The notes beneath the pieces are model-generated. The model had not been told where the DNA came from and did not search any database. It was given only the letters and a program-made list of their open reading frames with translations. Made by a program: the position numbers and the translations under genes. Of a stretch of 64,000 nt of DNA, positions 25,218-33,835 are shown in pieces (position 1 is the first letter of the stretch; the number at the start of each line of letters is the position of its first letter). The DNA lies in contig CANQRB010000004.1 in the NCBI GenBank assembly GCA_947626145.1, positions 127,279 through 191,278 on the forward strand. The letters run 5' to 3'. The stretch is from an uncultured Clostridia bacterium. GTDB lineage: Bacteria; Bacillota; Clostridia; UMGS1883.

Positions 25218-25304
25218 ATGAAAAAAGTTTTGGTACTCGTTGAGTACATTTATATTGTACTCATTTTTTTATTATTTATCAATATAGTTTTTATACAATA
25301 TTGA
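25218..25304 (+). CDS. Possible 28-aa hydrophobic peptide
   Basis: An open frame for 28 residues starting MKKVLVLVEYIYIVLIFLLF: two lysines and then a single membrane-length hydrophobic run. A strong site AAGGAGGG lies 4 nt before ATG. The peptide has the look of a small membrane toxin or leader, but no antisense RNA or partner is proven. A terminator-like hairpin (GAGTACA/TGTACTC then ATTTTTTTA, 25242-25270) lies within the frame, which argues for caution. The rest of the 415-nt gap 25053-25467 holds only promoters and terminators. Confidence 0.35.
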   Translation: MKKVLVLVEYIYIVLIFLLFINIVFIQY

Positions 25305-25413
25305 CAAAATCATTCTTCATTTTTTGTACAGTTTTAATATCAACCCTGCTATACGGCCCAAAACACACGGTGTTCGGTCTCCCTGTGCTCAATCCCCGCC
25401 AAACGTGAAAACA

Positions 25414-25438
25414 AGGGCAGTCCATTGGACTGCCCTTG
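25414..25438 (-). terminator. Terminator of the orphan exported protein gene
   Basis: AAGGGCAGTCC/GGACTGCCCTT forms an 11-bp perfect stem around 3 nt, followed on the minus strand by GTTTTCAC, 30 nt after the stop codon. Confidence 0.8.
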
Positions 25439-25467
25439 CCATTCTCTAATTAATCAGTTCGCAGCGA

Positions 25468-27285
25468 TTAATAACGATATGTGGGATCTACCAGACCGCC
25501 GGTCTTATCAGAAGCCGCTTCGGAACCGGACTTGGTGTCAGGATCATACTCACCGTCTATGACAGTACCATGAACAGTACCGTTTATGGGAGTATTGTCA
25601 ACCTTAAGTTCTTCCTTGTCGCCCTCGGTATCAACTATGTTATAAACTATAGAACCATTGACAACCTCGGCATATACCATACCATAAGAACCGGTACGTC
25701 TTCTCTGATACTTAGGCCTGTCAGCCGCGCTATCAGTAATGCCATTCTCACCGTTCCTGGTGGGGCCTATCTTTCTGCCGTCGAGATACTTGTTCTCGAT
25801 TACAGGATACTTAGCATTGAAGATATCATTAACAGGCATAGCGGGATCAAGAACCTCAACATTCTTCGTATCGAAGCGCTCGAACTTCCACTCAACAACA
25901 GGATTGGCAATACCGCCGGTGTAACGATGAACATTAGTGTTAAATGTCATCTTTGTATTTCCGCCAAGATCTACAGTAAATTCTTTCTCTTCAGAATCAA
26001 GGGTACCATTATCATTGATGTCGCCATCCAAGGTAACGCCGTTAACGATAAGATACTGGAAGTATCTGTAAGGCTCAACATCCTCATAGACGGGCTCGCT
26101 CCAAGCGATATCAACCACAGCGGGAGTATAAGCTATTCTCTGATCAACGTGGTTAGTATTGTTAACTACAGGATATCTGAAATAGCCTTCTCTGGTGGGG
26201 AGCTGCTCATCTGCAGGTCTGCTATTATCAGCTATACGGCCGTAATCAAGCTCTACCTTAGCCTGAAGATCAGGATCATTCTGAAGAATATCAAGAATCG
26301 ACAGCGACTGCTGAAGCTCTTCCTTGGTCATATCAAGACGATAGGCCTCACGAATCGCAAGCTGCTCCTCAAGCTCTTCCTCAGTATATTCGTTCTTAAG
26401 GAGAACAAGAGAATCCCTGTCCCAAGCCGTTTCCTTATTCCAAGAACTGCTGTAAACGCCATCATTCTCAAGATAAATAGCCGCAATATCCTTTGTCTCA
26501 AGGCCCTCATTGTCGTTGGGCTCGGGGTTAAACTTGGCGGTGATGAACTTGGAGTATACAACGGGGATAGCGGCAGCAATCATCTCGTCATCAACCTTAT
26601 AGAGGTTAGTGGTCTGGTCACGCTCACTCAAAGAAGTCTCAGACAAAAGATTGTTTGTAAGATCATTCCAATTCTTCCAAGCCTCAGTTGCTTTAAAGAA
26701 ATCATACATTTTTCTTTCGTTATCGGTAAGAGGACTAACCTTATCACCTCTTGTATTGAAAGGACCGAAGCCGTATTCCTTCATCTCAATGTTTGTAACG
26801 GTAGCCTTTCTGGAGGTCTTGGTCATAAGATCGTCATCGCTGATTCCGAAGAGGGCATTGCCATAATCAAAAGCCCAAGTTTCGTTGTTGATCTTAGTCT
26901 GCTGCTGCTCATAAATTGAATAGGGATAAGCGGCTTCCCAAGTCTTATCCACACGGCGGGTCTCCCACTGGGGATAAAGGTTGTTGTAAACCACTACTTC
27001 CTGAGGCTGACCTTCGATGTACAGTCTGCTGTAGCCAGCATGGGGATATGCACCCTCATAGCCCTCGAATACCCACTCGATATCCTCGGGGTCAACCTCT
27101 TCTCTTACCTGTCTGCCGGTATACTTACCGTCAATCATCTCGTTCTCTACCCTGGTCGGATTCTTGGGGTCAGAAGTATCATAACCCGCAAAAACCATTT
27201 CTGTCTGCGCAAAAGCCGTGCTCATGGAAGTAACCATGGCAAGCGAGGTAGCGCTGACAACCAACTTTTTGAAAAGTCCTTTCAT
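25468..27285 (-). CDS. Orphan exported protein, 605 aa, probably highly expressed
   Basis: A signal peptide (MKGLFKKLVVSATSLAMVTS, cleaved near AFAQ) is followed by about 580 acidic, Tyr- and Asn-rich residues without Cys and without an SLH, LPxTG or other anchor I can see. No known domain recognised. Phrases such as MVFAGYDTSDPKNP and VFEGYEGAYPHAGY near the N-terminus and YPVIENKYLDGRKIGPTRNG near the C-terminus suggest degenerate internal repeats built around a Y-x-G-x(2-4)-V/I core. A consensus promoter (27441-27469), a long leader, a strong ribosome site GGGAGGAG and a strong terminator point to heavy expression, as for a surface-layer or matrix protein; that role is inference. Base composition is more AT-rich than flanking genes. 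Confidence 0.75.
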   Translation of the reverse strand: MKGLFKKLVVSATSLAMVTSMSTAFAQTEMVFAGYDTSDPKNPTRVENEMIDGKYTGRQVREEVDPEDIEWVFEGYEGAYPHAGYSRLYIEGQPQEVVVYNNLYPQWETRRVDKTWEAAYPYSIYEQQQTKINNETWAFDYGNALFGISDDDLMTKTSRKATVTNIEMKEYGFGPFNTRGDKVSPLTDNERKMYDFFKATEAWKNWNDLTNNLLSETSLSERDQTTNLYKVDDEMIAAAIPVVYSKFITAKFNPEPNDNEGLETKDIAAIYLENDGVYSSSWNKETAWDRDSLVLLKNEYTEEELEEQLAIREAYRLDMTKEELQQSLSILDILQNDPDLQAKVELDYGRIADNSRPADEQLPTREGYFRYPVVNNTNHVDQRIAYTPAVVDIAWSEPVYEDVEPYRYFQYLIVNGVTLDGDINDNGTLDSEEKEFTVDLGGNTKMTFNTNVHRYTGGIANPVVEWKFERFDTKNVEVLDPAMPVNDIFNAKYPVIENKYLDGRKIGPTRNGENGITDSAADRPKYQRRRTGSYGMVYAEVVNGSIVYNIVDTEGDKEELKVDNTPINGTVHGTVIDGEYDPDTKSGSEAASDKTGGLVDPTYRY

Positions 27286-27440
27286 CGTAAGACTCCTCCC
27301 TTTTCTAAAAAATTTTAACTGCTTTTATTCTACACTGTCCCGCCTCAAGCGCAAATTTCTGCGAACTAAAAAAACTTACGTTCAAATGCAAGGGCAAAAT
27401 GTATACGTAAATGAGAGTCCCAAAAACTCTGTACAAGCTA

Positions 27441-27469
27441 ATTATACTTAACTTTTCCTAAGATGTCAA
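27441..27469 (-). promoter_or_regulatory. Consensus promoter of the orphan exported protein gene
   Basis: On the minus strand TTGACA, 17-nt spacer, TATAAT, a full match to the sigma-A consensus. It leaves a leader of about 150 nt, with a small AGAGT...ACTCT hairpin near its 5' end, before the ATG at 27285. Confidence 0.88.
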
Positions 27470-27646
27470 TATTTTTTTTTAAGAAATCACGAGAAAAAGT
27501 TATTTTCGTCATTTTGCACAAAAAACAATTATGTTTTTTTGAAAAAACGCCATAATCTTAGCCATTCGATCCAAACCGAACTCACAAATTCCCTTTTTTA
27601 CGGTCTGCCGTCCACCTTGGCAGCGCAGGTCTCTTTTAACCTTATG

Positions 27647-27711
27647 CCGGAAAAATTAAAATAGTACCGGCTTTCTTCATATTAATATTCATGAGCGGAT
27701 AATTTTTCCGG
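27647..27711 (+). repeat. 12-bp inverted repeat with a 41-nt loop and T-tail
   Basis: CCGGAAAAATTA (27647-27658) and TAATTTTTCCGG (27700-27711) are perfect inverted copies, followed on the plus strand by TTTTTG. This may be a terminator or the fold of a small RNA. The remainder of the 636-nt gap 27286-27921 is AT-rich and holds the two promoters and CtsR boxes, with no gene seen. Confidence 0.5.
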
Positions 27712-27744
27712 TTTTTGAGGGCCGCTGATCCACTCCAAAACAAA

Positions 27745-27761
27745 GGTCAAAAAAAGTCAAA
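27745..27761 (+). promoter_or_regulatory. CtsR operator, upstream box
   Basis: GGTCAAA, 3 nt, AGTCAAA: a full match to the heptad direct repeat bound by CtsR, 20 nt upstream of the -35 element. Confidence 0.9.
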
Positions 27762-27780
27762 AAAATTTTTAAAAAACCTC

Positions 27781-27809
27781 TTGACAAATCCTCCGGAGTG
27801 TGCTATACT
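27781..27809 (+). promoter_or_regulatory. Promoter of ctsR-mcsA-clpC
   Basis: TTGACA, 17-nt spacer, TATACT, placed between two CtsR boxes. Confidence 0.9.
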
Positions 27810-27819
27810 ATGTTCACAA

Positions 27820-27854
27820 GGTCAAAGAAAGTCAAAGTCAAATTCCAAAGTCAA
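27820..27854 (+). promoter_or_regulatory. CtsR operators downstream of the -10 element
   Basis: GGTCAAA-GAA-AGTCAAA (27820-27836) is a second full box across the transcription start. It continues into AGTCAAA (27836-27842) and AGTCAAT (27849-27855), which may form a third, weaker site. Repression by CtsR at 37 C and relief on heat or proteotoxic stress is the known logic. Confidence 0.88.
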
Positions 27855-27921
27855 TCTGAAGGGACTGATAGGAAAATGAAACGAAACAGTTCATATTATA
27901 TTATAAAGGAGGCGACCCCTG

Positions 27922-28368
27922 ATGGCATCCATGACGGACGTAATTGAAAAGATGCTGATGGATCTGCTGGCTGAGGGCGGCGGCATGGCCCAGATACAGC
28001 GCAACACCCTTGCAAGCCGGCTGAACTGCGTTCCCAGCCAGATCAATTACGTTATCCAGACCCGCTTCACCCCCGAGAGAGGCTACCTCATCGAGAGCCG
28101 GCGGGGCGGCGGCGGCGGAGTGAAGATCGTCCGCGTGGCTCCGGAGAGCAATTATCTGATGCACGTGCTGAACTCGGTGGGCAGCGAGCTGGATTTCGAC
28201 ACAGCCAGAATTTTCACCCAAAATCTTCTGGACTATGAATTTATCACACCAAGAGAGGCAAAGCTTATTGTGGGGACCCTTCGGGACAGCGCTCTTCCCC
28301 TTCAGTCTCCCGAAAGAAATCAGCTCAGAGCGAACATTTTCAAGAATATGCTTTTAGCGCTTCAATAA
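27922..28368 (+). CDS. ctsR: Class III stress gene repressor CtsR
   Basis: Dimeric heat-sensing repressor of clp genes. The 148-aa protein has the N-terminal winged helix with the conserved ESRRGGGGGVKIVRV wing (about residues 53-67) and the C-terminal dimerisation part with LVGTL-like IVGTLRDSALP. The ribosome site AAAGGAGG lies 9 nt before ATG. First gene of ctsR-mcsA-clpC with operator boxes on both sides of its promoter, so it is autoregulated. Confidence 0.96.
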   Translation: MASMTDVIEKMLMDLLAEGGGMAQIQRNTLASRLNCVPSQINYVIQTRFTPERGYLIESRRGGGGGVKIVRVAPESNYLMHVLNSVGSELDFDTARIFTQNLLDYEFITPREAKLIVGTLRDSALPLQSPERNQLRANIFKNMLLALQ

Positions 28369-28387
28369 TTTTAAGGAGGTTTTTACT

Positions 28388-28891
28388 ATGAAATGTCAAA
28401 AATGCAATAAAAACGAGGCCAACATCCAGTACAGAGAGTCCATCAACGGCAGCGAGCGGGAAATTTTCCTCTGCTCCGACTGCGCCAGGGAGAGCGGACT
28501 TCTCAACCACACCTCGGAGCTCTTCCGCAATATGGAGCGTGAGATGATGCGCTCCTTCACCTTCCCCTTCGGCGGAGGACAGTCGCTGCTCGGGGACACC
28601 TTCGGTTCGCTTTTCGGCGGCACGCCTCTGAGCCTTTCACTTCTGGGCGGCGTGAGTCCCTTCGCCGACACAGCCGAGGCGGGCGGCTTCTTCGAGACCG
28701 ATCCCGTGGAGGGTCTTGAATCCGTGGCCCCCGAAAAAAAGGAAAAGCACACCAAAAAGGAGACAAAGGCCGAAAAGAAGGCCGAAACAGAGGACGAACT
28801 TAAGGCCAGACTTCTGGACGCCATAGCCGAAGAGCGTTACGAGGAGGCGGCCAGGCTCCGCGACAAAATCAAAAAGATAAAAGGAGAGTGA
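28388..28891 (+). CDS. mcsA: McsA-like zinc-finger protein with UVR motif
   Basis: A 167-aa protein with two CxxC zinc pairs (CQKCNKNEAN and CSDCARES) in the first 40 residues, a Gly/Phe-rich middle, a Lys/Glu-rich linker and a C-terminal UVR domain (LLDAIAEERYEEAARLRDKI, residues 143-162). In Bacillus, McsA activates the arginine kinase McsB and tunes CtsR. No mcsB gene follows here: clpC starts 6 nt after the stop. McsA may therefore work directly with CtsR or ClpC. Confidence 0.92.
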   Translation: MKCQKCNKNEANIQYRESINGSEREIFLCSDCARESGLLNHTSELFRNMEREMMRSFTFPFGGGQSLLGDTFGSLFGGTPLSLSLLGGVSPFADTAEAGGFFETDPVEGLESVAPEKKEKHTKKETKAEKKAETEDELKARLLDAIAEERYEEAARLRDKIKKIKGE

Positions 28892-28897
28892 TTTCTC

Positions 28898-31342
28898 ATG
28901 ATGGAGAACAACAGATACAACTTTACCGAAAAAGCCCAGACCGCCATCTCTCTCGCCCAGTCAGAGGCAGAGAAGATGGGGGCCGGATACGTGGGCACCG
29001 AGCATCTGCTCTGCGGCCTGATCATGGAGGGCAGCGGCCTGACACAGCAGTTTTTCAAAAAATGGGGCGTCACTCTTGAGGCGGTGGAGCACCGCATCGA
29101 GCAATACGGCTCCACCTATTACACTCAGAACCGTTTCGCCGGCTTCACGCCCCGAACCAAGCAGTGCCTCCAGCTCAGCGCGGACATAGCCTACAGCTTC
29201 CGCTCCCGCCTCATCGGCACCGAGCATATACTGCTGGCCATCGCCAAGAACAGCGACTGCTCCGCCAACCGTATCCTGCGCTCGCTGGGCGTAAACGCCG
29301 ACAAGCTGTCCCAGATGGAGGAGGACATCGCCCGGGCATACCGGAGCGTCCGCGGCCAGGAGGGCGGCGGAGAAAGCAAGACCCCCACTCTGGACAAGTA
29401 CGGCCGCGACCTGACCGCCATGGCCCGCGAAGGCAAATTTGACCCCGTTATCGGGCGCGAGGAGGAAATCGCCCGCGTCACCCAGATACTCTCCCGCCGC
29501 ACCAAGAACAATCCCGTTTTGCTTGGCGAGCCCGGCGTGGGCAAGACCGCCGTGGTCGAGGGTCTGGCGCAGGAGATAGCCGCCGGCAACGTGCCGGAGC
29601 TCCTCCGTGACAAGCGGATAGTTTCGCTGGACATGGGCGGCCTTCTGGCGGGCAGCAAGTACCGGGGCGAATTTGAGGAAAGGCTGGAAAAGGCCATGGA
29701 CGAGGTCGTAAAGAGCGGCAACGTCATACTCTTTATCGACGAGCTCCACACCATAATCGGCGCCGGAGCCGCCGAAGGCGCCGTGGACGCCGCCAATATA
29801 CTTAAACCCAACCTGGCCCGTGGAGAAATGCAGATAATCGGCGCCACAACCCTCAACGAGTACCGCAAATACGTGGAAAAGGACGCCGCTCTGGAACGCC
29901 GCTTCCAGCCCGTCACCGTGGGCGAGCCCTCACAGGAGGACACCGAAAGGATACTTAAAGGCATCCGTGAGAAGTACGAGGCGCACCACAGCGTTAAGAT
30001 AACCGACGAGGCCATCAGCGCCGCCGTCAAGCTCAGCAGCCGCTACATCACCGACCGCTTCATGCCCGACAAGGCCATTGACCTCATAGACGAGGCCTGC
30101 AGCCGGGCGCGGCTGGGTTCCCTGACCATGCCCGAGGAGCTGAAGGAGCTGGAGGCCCGTGTTTCCGCCGCTTCGGCCGAAAAGGACGTGGCCATCAACA
30201 ATCAGGAATTCGAGCGGGCGGCCGCCCTCAGGGACGCCGAGCGGGCGCTGCGTGCGGAACTGGAGGACAAAAAGGACGACTGGAAGCACAGCGGCGACGG
30301 AAAGACCCTCTCCATCGGCCGGACGGAGATAGAGGACATCATCTCACAGTGGACCGGCATCCCCGTCCGCAAGCTTGCCGAGGAGGAAAGCGAACGGCTC
30401 CGCAATCTGGAGGAAGTGCTCCACAAGCGGGTAGTGGGTCAGGACGAGGCCGTCGTGGCCGTGTCCAAGGCTGTGCGCCGCGGGCGCGTGGGCCTCAAGG
30501 ATCCCAAGCGGCCCATTGGCTCCTTCATCTTCCTGGGCCCCACCGGCGTGGGCAAGACCGAGCTGTGCAAGGCTTTGGCCGAGGCCCTGTTCGGCGACGA
30601 GAACGCCATGATAAGAGTCGATATGAGCGAGTACATGGAGAAGCACTCCGTTTCCAAGCTCATCGGGTCGCCTCCGGGATACGTGGGCTTTGAGGAGGGC
30701 GGCCAGCTCACCGAGCAGATCCGCCGCAAGCCCTACAGCGTGGTGCTTTTCGACGAGATAGAGAAGGCCCATCCGGACGTGTTCAACATGATGCTGCAAA
30801 TTCTGGACGACGGACGGCTCACCGACAGTCAGGGCCGTAAGGTGGACTTCAAAAACACGGTCATAATCATGACCAGCAACATCGGCGGCAGAAACATTAC
30901 CGAGCCAAAGAGCCTTGGCTTCACCACCGGCGAAAAGACCGGGGATGTAAACAAGGACATAAAGAAGAGCGTCATGGACGAGCTGAAAAAGGCCTTCCGC
31001 CCCGAGTTCCTGAACCGTGTGGACGACATAATCGTGTTTAACCGCCTCACCGACGGGGACATCAAGCGAATCGCCGCCATTCTTCTGGAGGGCTTCAACA
31101 AACGTCTGGCAGCCAACGGCATTACCTGCGAGTTCGAGGATTCCGCCCTTGAGCTGCTGGCCAAGGAGGGCTTCGATCCCGTATACGGAGCCCGTCCCCT
31201 TCGCCGGGCAATCCAGAGCCGGGTGGAGGATCTCTTCGCCGAGGAAATGCTGGACGGCAGGGTCAAGGCTGGAGATCACGTCTCCGTGGCCGCTGAGGAC
31301 GGCAAGATTATCATTCGTTCCGCGCAGACCGTAAACGCATAA
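28898..31342 (+). CDS. clpC: ATP-dependent unfoldase ClpC
   Basis: Hsp100 unfoldase that feeds ClpP and refolds aggregates. The 814-aa chain has the double Clp-N repeat (residues 5-145), the first AAA+ module with GEPGVGKTA (about 205) and [14 protein letters not shown], a UVR-containing middle domain ([18 protein letters not shown], about 435), and the second AAA+ module with GPTGVGKTE (about 550), DEIEKAHPD and the C-terminal D2-small domain. AAAGGAGAG precedes ATG. clpP is not in the window. The strong terminator at 31353-31388 ends the operon. Confidence 0.96.
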   Translation: MMENNRYNFTEKAQTAISLAQSEAEKMGAGYVGTEHLLCGLIMEGSGLTQQFFKKWGVTLEAVEHRIEQYGSTYYTQNRFAGFTPRTKQCLQLSADIAYSFRSRLIGTEHILLAIAKNSDCSANRILRSLGVNADKLSQMEEDIARAYRSVRGQEGGGESKTPTLDKYGRDLTAMAREGKFDPVIGREEEIARVTQILSRRTKNNPVLLGEPGVGKTAVVEGLAQEIAAGNVPELLRDKRIVSLDMGGLLAGSKYRGEFEERLEKAMDEVVKSGNVILFIDELHTIIGAGAAEGAVDAANILKPNLARGEMQIIGATTLNEYRKYVEKDAALERRFQPVTVGEPSQEDTERILKGIREKYEAHHSVKITDEAISAAVKLSSRYITDRFMPDKAIDLIDEACSRARLGSLTMPEELKELEARVSAASAEKDVAINNQEFERAAALRDAERALRAELEDKKDDWKHSGDGKTLSIGRTEIEDIISQWTGIPVRKLAEEESERLRNLEEVLHKRVVGQDEAVVAVSKAVRRGRVGLKDPKRPIGSFIFLGPTGVGKTELCKALAEALFGDENAMIRVDMSEYMEKHSVSKLIGSPPGYVGFEEGGQLTEQIRRKPYSVVLFDEIEKAHPDVFNMMLQILDDGRLTDSQGRKVDFKNTVIIMTSNIGGRNITEPKSLGFTTGEKTGDVNKDIKKSVMDELKKAFRPEFLNRVDDIIVFNRLTDGDIKRIAAILLEGFNKRLAANGITCEFEDSALELLAKEGFDPVYGARPLRRAIQSRVEDLFAEEMLDGRVKAGDHVSVAAEDGKIIIRSAQTVNA

Positions 31343-31352
31343 ATTAAACGCG

Positions 31353-31388
31353 AAGAAAATCCGCCCTTTTACAGAGCGGATTTTTTTC
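31353..31388. terminator. Terminator between clpC and sipL
   Basis: AAAATCCGC/GCGGATTTT stem followed by TTT on the plus strand; being symmetrical, it may also serve sipL on the minus strand. Confidence 0.88.
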
Positions 31389-31403
31389 ATGCTATGCGCC
31401 CGG

Positions 31404-32927
31404 TCACCTCGGCACAACCAGCGCTCTCCTGCCCTTGAGCTCCTCCTCGCTCTTTATGTCGTTGGCGGACATAAGCTTTTCCCGGCTTATATTGTAGCTT
31501 TTGGCTATCTCCCAGAGGGATTTTTCACCGGTTATATAGCTGATGAGGATAGAGGGGACATCTCTGGGCGGCTCCTCCTCCAGACGGACGGAGGTGACAA
31601 GGGTGAGCTCCCGGCTGCCGACGGGCCTGACGCTGAGAACGGCTATGCCCCTCACCTCGATGGAATTTCCGCCGGAAAGGGAACAGCTCATATCCCTGAG
31701 CCGGGCGGTGACCTGGGGTATGGAGTCGTACTTTTCGCCGCTGAAGATGTGGCGGAATTCCAGCTGAGCGCTGTGGCTGGCGGTCGGAAATTCCGGGTTG
31801 GCCGTGCGGTAGAGGACGCTCACCGCGGCCGAGCCCTCGGCCACAATATTGCCGTCGTCCCGGTATACCCTGTTTATCCGAGGACTGCCGCTGATGTCGT
31901 ACACCAGCTCTATCTCTCCCACCGAGGCCGGCAGACGTATGGAGCCCTTCACCGCGCACTCTTCGGTTTCTCCCTCGGGGGCGGCGCTGAGCGAAACGGT
32001 CTGCTTTTCACAGATAAGTTGACCGCCGGGGTAATAAGCGTCGGTTATGGCGCAGCAGCTTTGATTTCGGCGGCCCAGCACGTTGAAGTAGAGCATGGTC
32101 TCCACATCAATGCCCTTTGTCTCACCGTTTTCGCCGACGCTGAGCTCCGTTTCCCAGCCCTGCACGTCAATGGCGCAGTCCACCGACATATCCTCCTCGA
32201 GGCCGTCCACGTTCACCACCTTTGTGAACGGGATCTCGCCCTTGAATTGCTGTATACCGGCCTCGCCGCAGTAGAGGACGGTGACGCCCAGAGTACCCTT
32301 GACGACGGCCTTGTTGCGGATTATCTTCACCGCCCGATCCGTGACCTTCACCTCGTCGCGCAGTATTTCCGCCGCCCGCTTTTCCGCGGGAAGCTCAAAG
32401 CTGTCGGTGACGGTTTCCTGAGCCGAGCCCCGGGCTTTGATGACCGGACAGACAATCTGCGCGGTCTGCGTCTCCGCTCCTTCAACGGTGGTAGGGAGAG
32501 AAAGCTCGGTGTTGCTGTAAACGGCGATCCTGCCGGTCAGTTCCCCGTGAACAGACAGCTTTCGGCAGTTTGTCAGGTCGTAGCTGATAGAGCTGACGGC
32601 CACCTCCGACTGGACCGGCATGGAGTCCCGCACTCCGGGGGCGGAAAAAATGTTGGAGAACACCGCTCCGGTATTGATGGCCCTGACCTCACGTTTCGGC
32701 GTGTCGGCCACATAAAGGATGTTGAAGAACACATTCCCCGTCAGCAGCACCCGATCGGTCTGGGGGTCGCAGGCCGAGGTCGCGGCGTTGGCGGAAATTT
32801 GCAGAATACTGAGTATATCCGGCATATTATCCGGCACTATGAGGTCGCTCTCCGCCCCGAAGCTGTTCTCGCTCCGGCAGATCTCGCCGCTTATCTCAAG
32901 GGCGGCCGAGGTTACATTCAATTCCAT
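31404..32927 (-). CDS. sipL: SipL-like spore protein with SPOCS (DUF3794) repeats and LysM domain
   Basis: A 507-aa protein with DUF3794/SPOCS segments (marks include NMPDILSILQISA near residue 38, VLLTGNVFFNILYVAD near 60, and DRAVKIIRNKAVVKGTLGVTVLY near 190) and a C-terminal LysM domain (YITGEKSLWEIAKSYNI). This layout is that of SipL of Clostridioides, which binds SpoIVA through LysM during coat assembly. ATG 32927 is chosen for its AGGAGG 8 nt upstream; ATG 32948 lies in a hairpin and has no site. That AGGAGG is itself inside the hairpin at 32936-32977. Expected in the mother cell under sigma-E; no sigma-E box confirmed. Confidence 0.84.
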   Translation of the reverse strand: MELNVTSAALEISGEICRSENSFGAESDLIVPDNMPDILSILQISANAATSACDPQTDRVLLTGNVFFNILYVADTPKREVRAINTGAVFSNIFSAPGVRDSMPVQSEVAVSSISYDLTNCRKLSVHGELTGRIAVYSNTELSLPTTVEGAETQTAQIVCPVIKARGSAQETVTDSFELPAEKRAAEILRDEVKVTDRAVKIIRNKAVVKGTLGVTVLYCGEAGIQQFKGEIPFTKVVNVDGLEEDMSVDCAIDVQGWETELSVGENGETKGIDVETMLYFNVLGRRNQSCCAITDAYYPGGQLICEKQTVSLSAAPEGETEECAVKGSIRLPASVGEIELVYDISGSPRINRVYRDDGNIVAEGSAAVSVLYRTANPEFPTASHSAQLEFRHIFSGEKYDSIPQVTARLRDMSCSLSGGNSIEVRGIAVLSVRPVGSRELTLVTSVRLEEEPPRDVPSILISYITGEKSLWEIAKSYNISREKLMSANDIKSEEELKGRRALVVPR

Positions 32928-32977
32928 AAAAAAATCCTCCTTTTGCATATCTCATAAGATATTTATGCAAAAGGAGG
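32928..32977 (-). terminator. Terminator-like hairpin that covers the sipL ribosome site
   Basis: CCTCCTTTTGCAT and ATGCAAAAGGAGG form a 13-bp perfect stem, with an inner ATCT/AGAT. On the minus strand it is followed by ATTTTTTT and the sipL ATG. It can terminate the CPBP protease transcript and hide the AGGAGG of sipL. Confidence 0.78.
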
Positions 32978-32982
32978 GAAAT

Positions 32983-33822
32983 TTATGTCCATCCGTTATT
33001 TATTTTGGGGCACCTTGCCCGCATCCACAGGCAACCAGCAACCACCAACGCTATTGCGGCGACCGAGGCCGCCGTGAGCCAAAGCGTACCGGACAGAATA
33101 GTCACCTCGGTTATGAGCGTCGTGCCGTTGAACACCATATGGATCAGGATACTTGTAAACAGGTTTCTTGTAACATAATAGCTCCAGCCCAGCAAAAGCC
33201 CCACAAAGAAGGTAAACAGGGACTGATACAGCATACCGTGGGCCGCCGAGAAGAACAGGGCCCCGACAAATATCGCCATAGGAACGGGAAAGCCCCTGAG
33301 CAGCTCGGTCTGCACAATGCCGCGGAAGAGGATCTCCTCAAACACCGGCGCAAGAATGATCGTGACAACGAGGTACACGGTCAGCTTCCCCGGCGAAACG
33401 ATGTATGAGCTTGTATCGACGCTGTTTTCAACCGACTCTCGAAGGACGTCCACCTGGTCGGCTATCACCGCATAGACGCTGACTCCAAGCCGGCAGCCAA
33501 AGGCTATGAGCACCGCGGGCAGCGCCGGAGTGTTGGACAGGTTTTCAAATTTCAGCTCGTCCTTCAGCTTTCTTTCCCGCAGTATGCCCATGGCCCAGAA
33601 CAAAAACAGGGAGAGAACCATGGCAATGGCGGAACACAGAAAGAGATTGGAGAGTATGATTTCATCATAACGGTACATCAGTCCCCGGCCCGCCGGAAGC
33701 TGCCGGTAAATACCCAGAAAACCCGCCGCAACCTCAACGGCCACCTGCATCAGTTCATAGGCGGCCACGTAAATCAGGCTCACGAACATTACGCGGATAG
33801 CCTTGCTAAAAGTGGTGGCCAT
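32983..33822 (-). CDS. CPBP family intramembrane metalloprotease
   Basis: A 279-aa membrane protein of the CAAX-protease/bacteriocin-processing (Abi) family with about seven hydrophobic segments. The catalytic motif FEEILFRGIV (EExxxR) is near residue 163, followed by FVGALFFSAAHGML (His) and LLLGWSYYVTRNLFTSILIH with the third-motif HxxxN. Function in this organism is unknown; family members act in protein maturation or bacteriocin immunity. It starts 14 nt downstream of rnfB and may ride on the rnf transcript. Confidence 0.88.
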   Translation of the reverse strand: MATTFSKAIRVMFVSLIYVAAYELMQVAVEVAAGFLGIYRQLPAGRGLMYRYDEIILSNLFLCSAIAMVLSLFLFWAMGILRERKLKDELKFENLSNTPALPAVLIAFGCRLGVSVYAVIADQVDVLRESVENSVDTSSYIVSPGKLTVYLVVTIILAPVFEEILFRGIVQTELLRGFPVPMAIFVGALFFSAAHGMLYQSLFTFFVGLLLGWSYYVTRNLFTSILIHMVFNGTTLITEVTILSGTLWLTAASVAAIALVVAGCLWMRARCPKINNGWT

Positions 33823-33835
33823 TCAATCACCCTCT

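Noticed and set aside
32985..33077. 30-aa plus-strand frame with AGGAGGG before ATG
   Set aside because: The ribosome site is only the mirror arm of the sipL hairpin, and the frame is antisense to the end of the CPBP protease gene.
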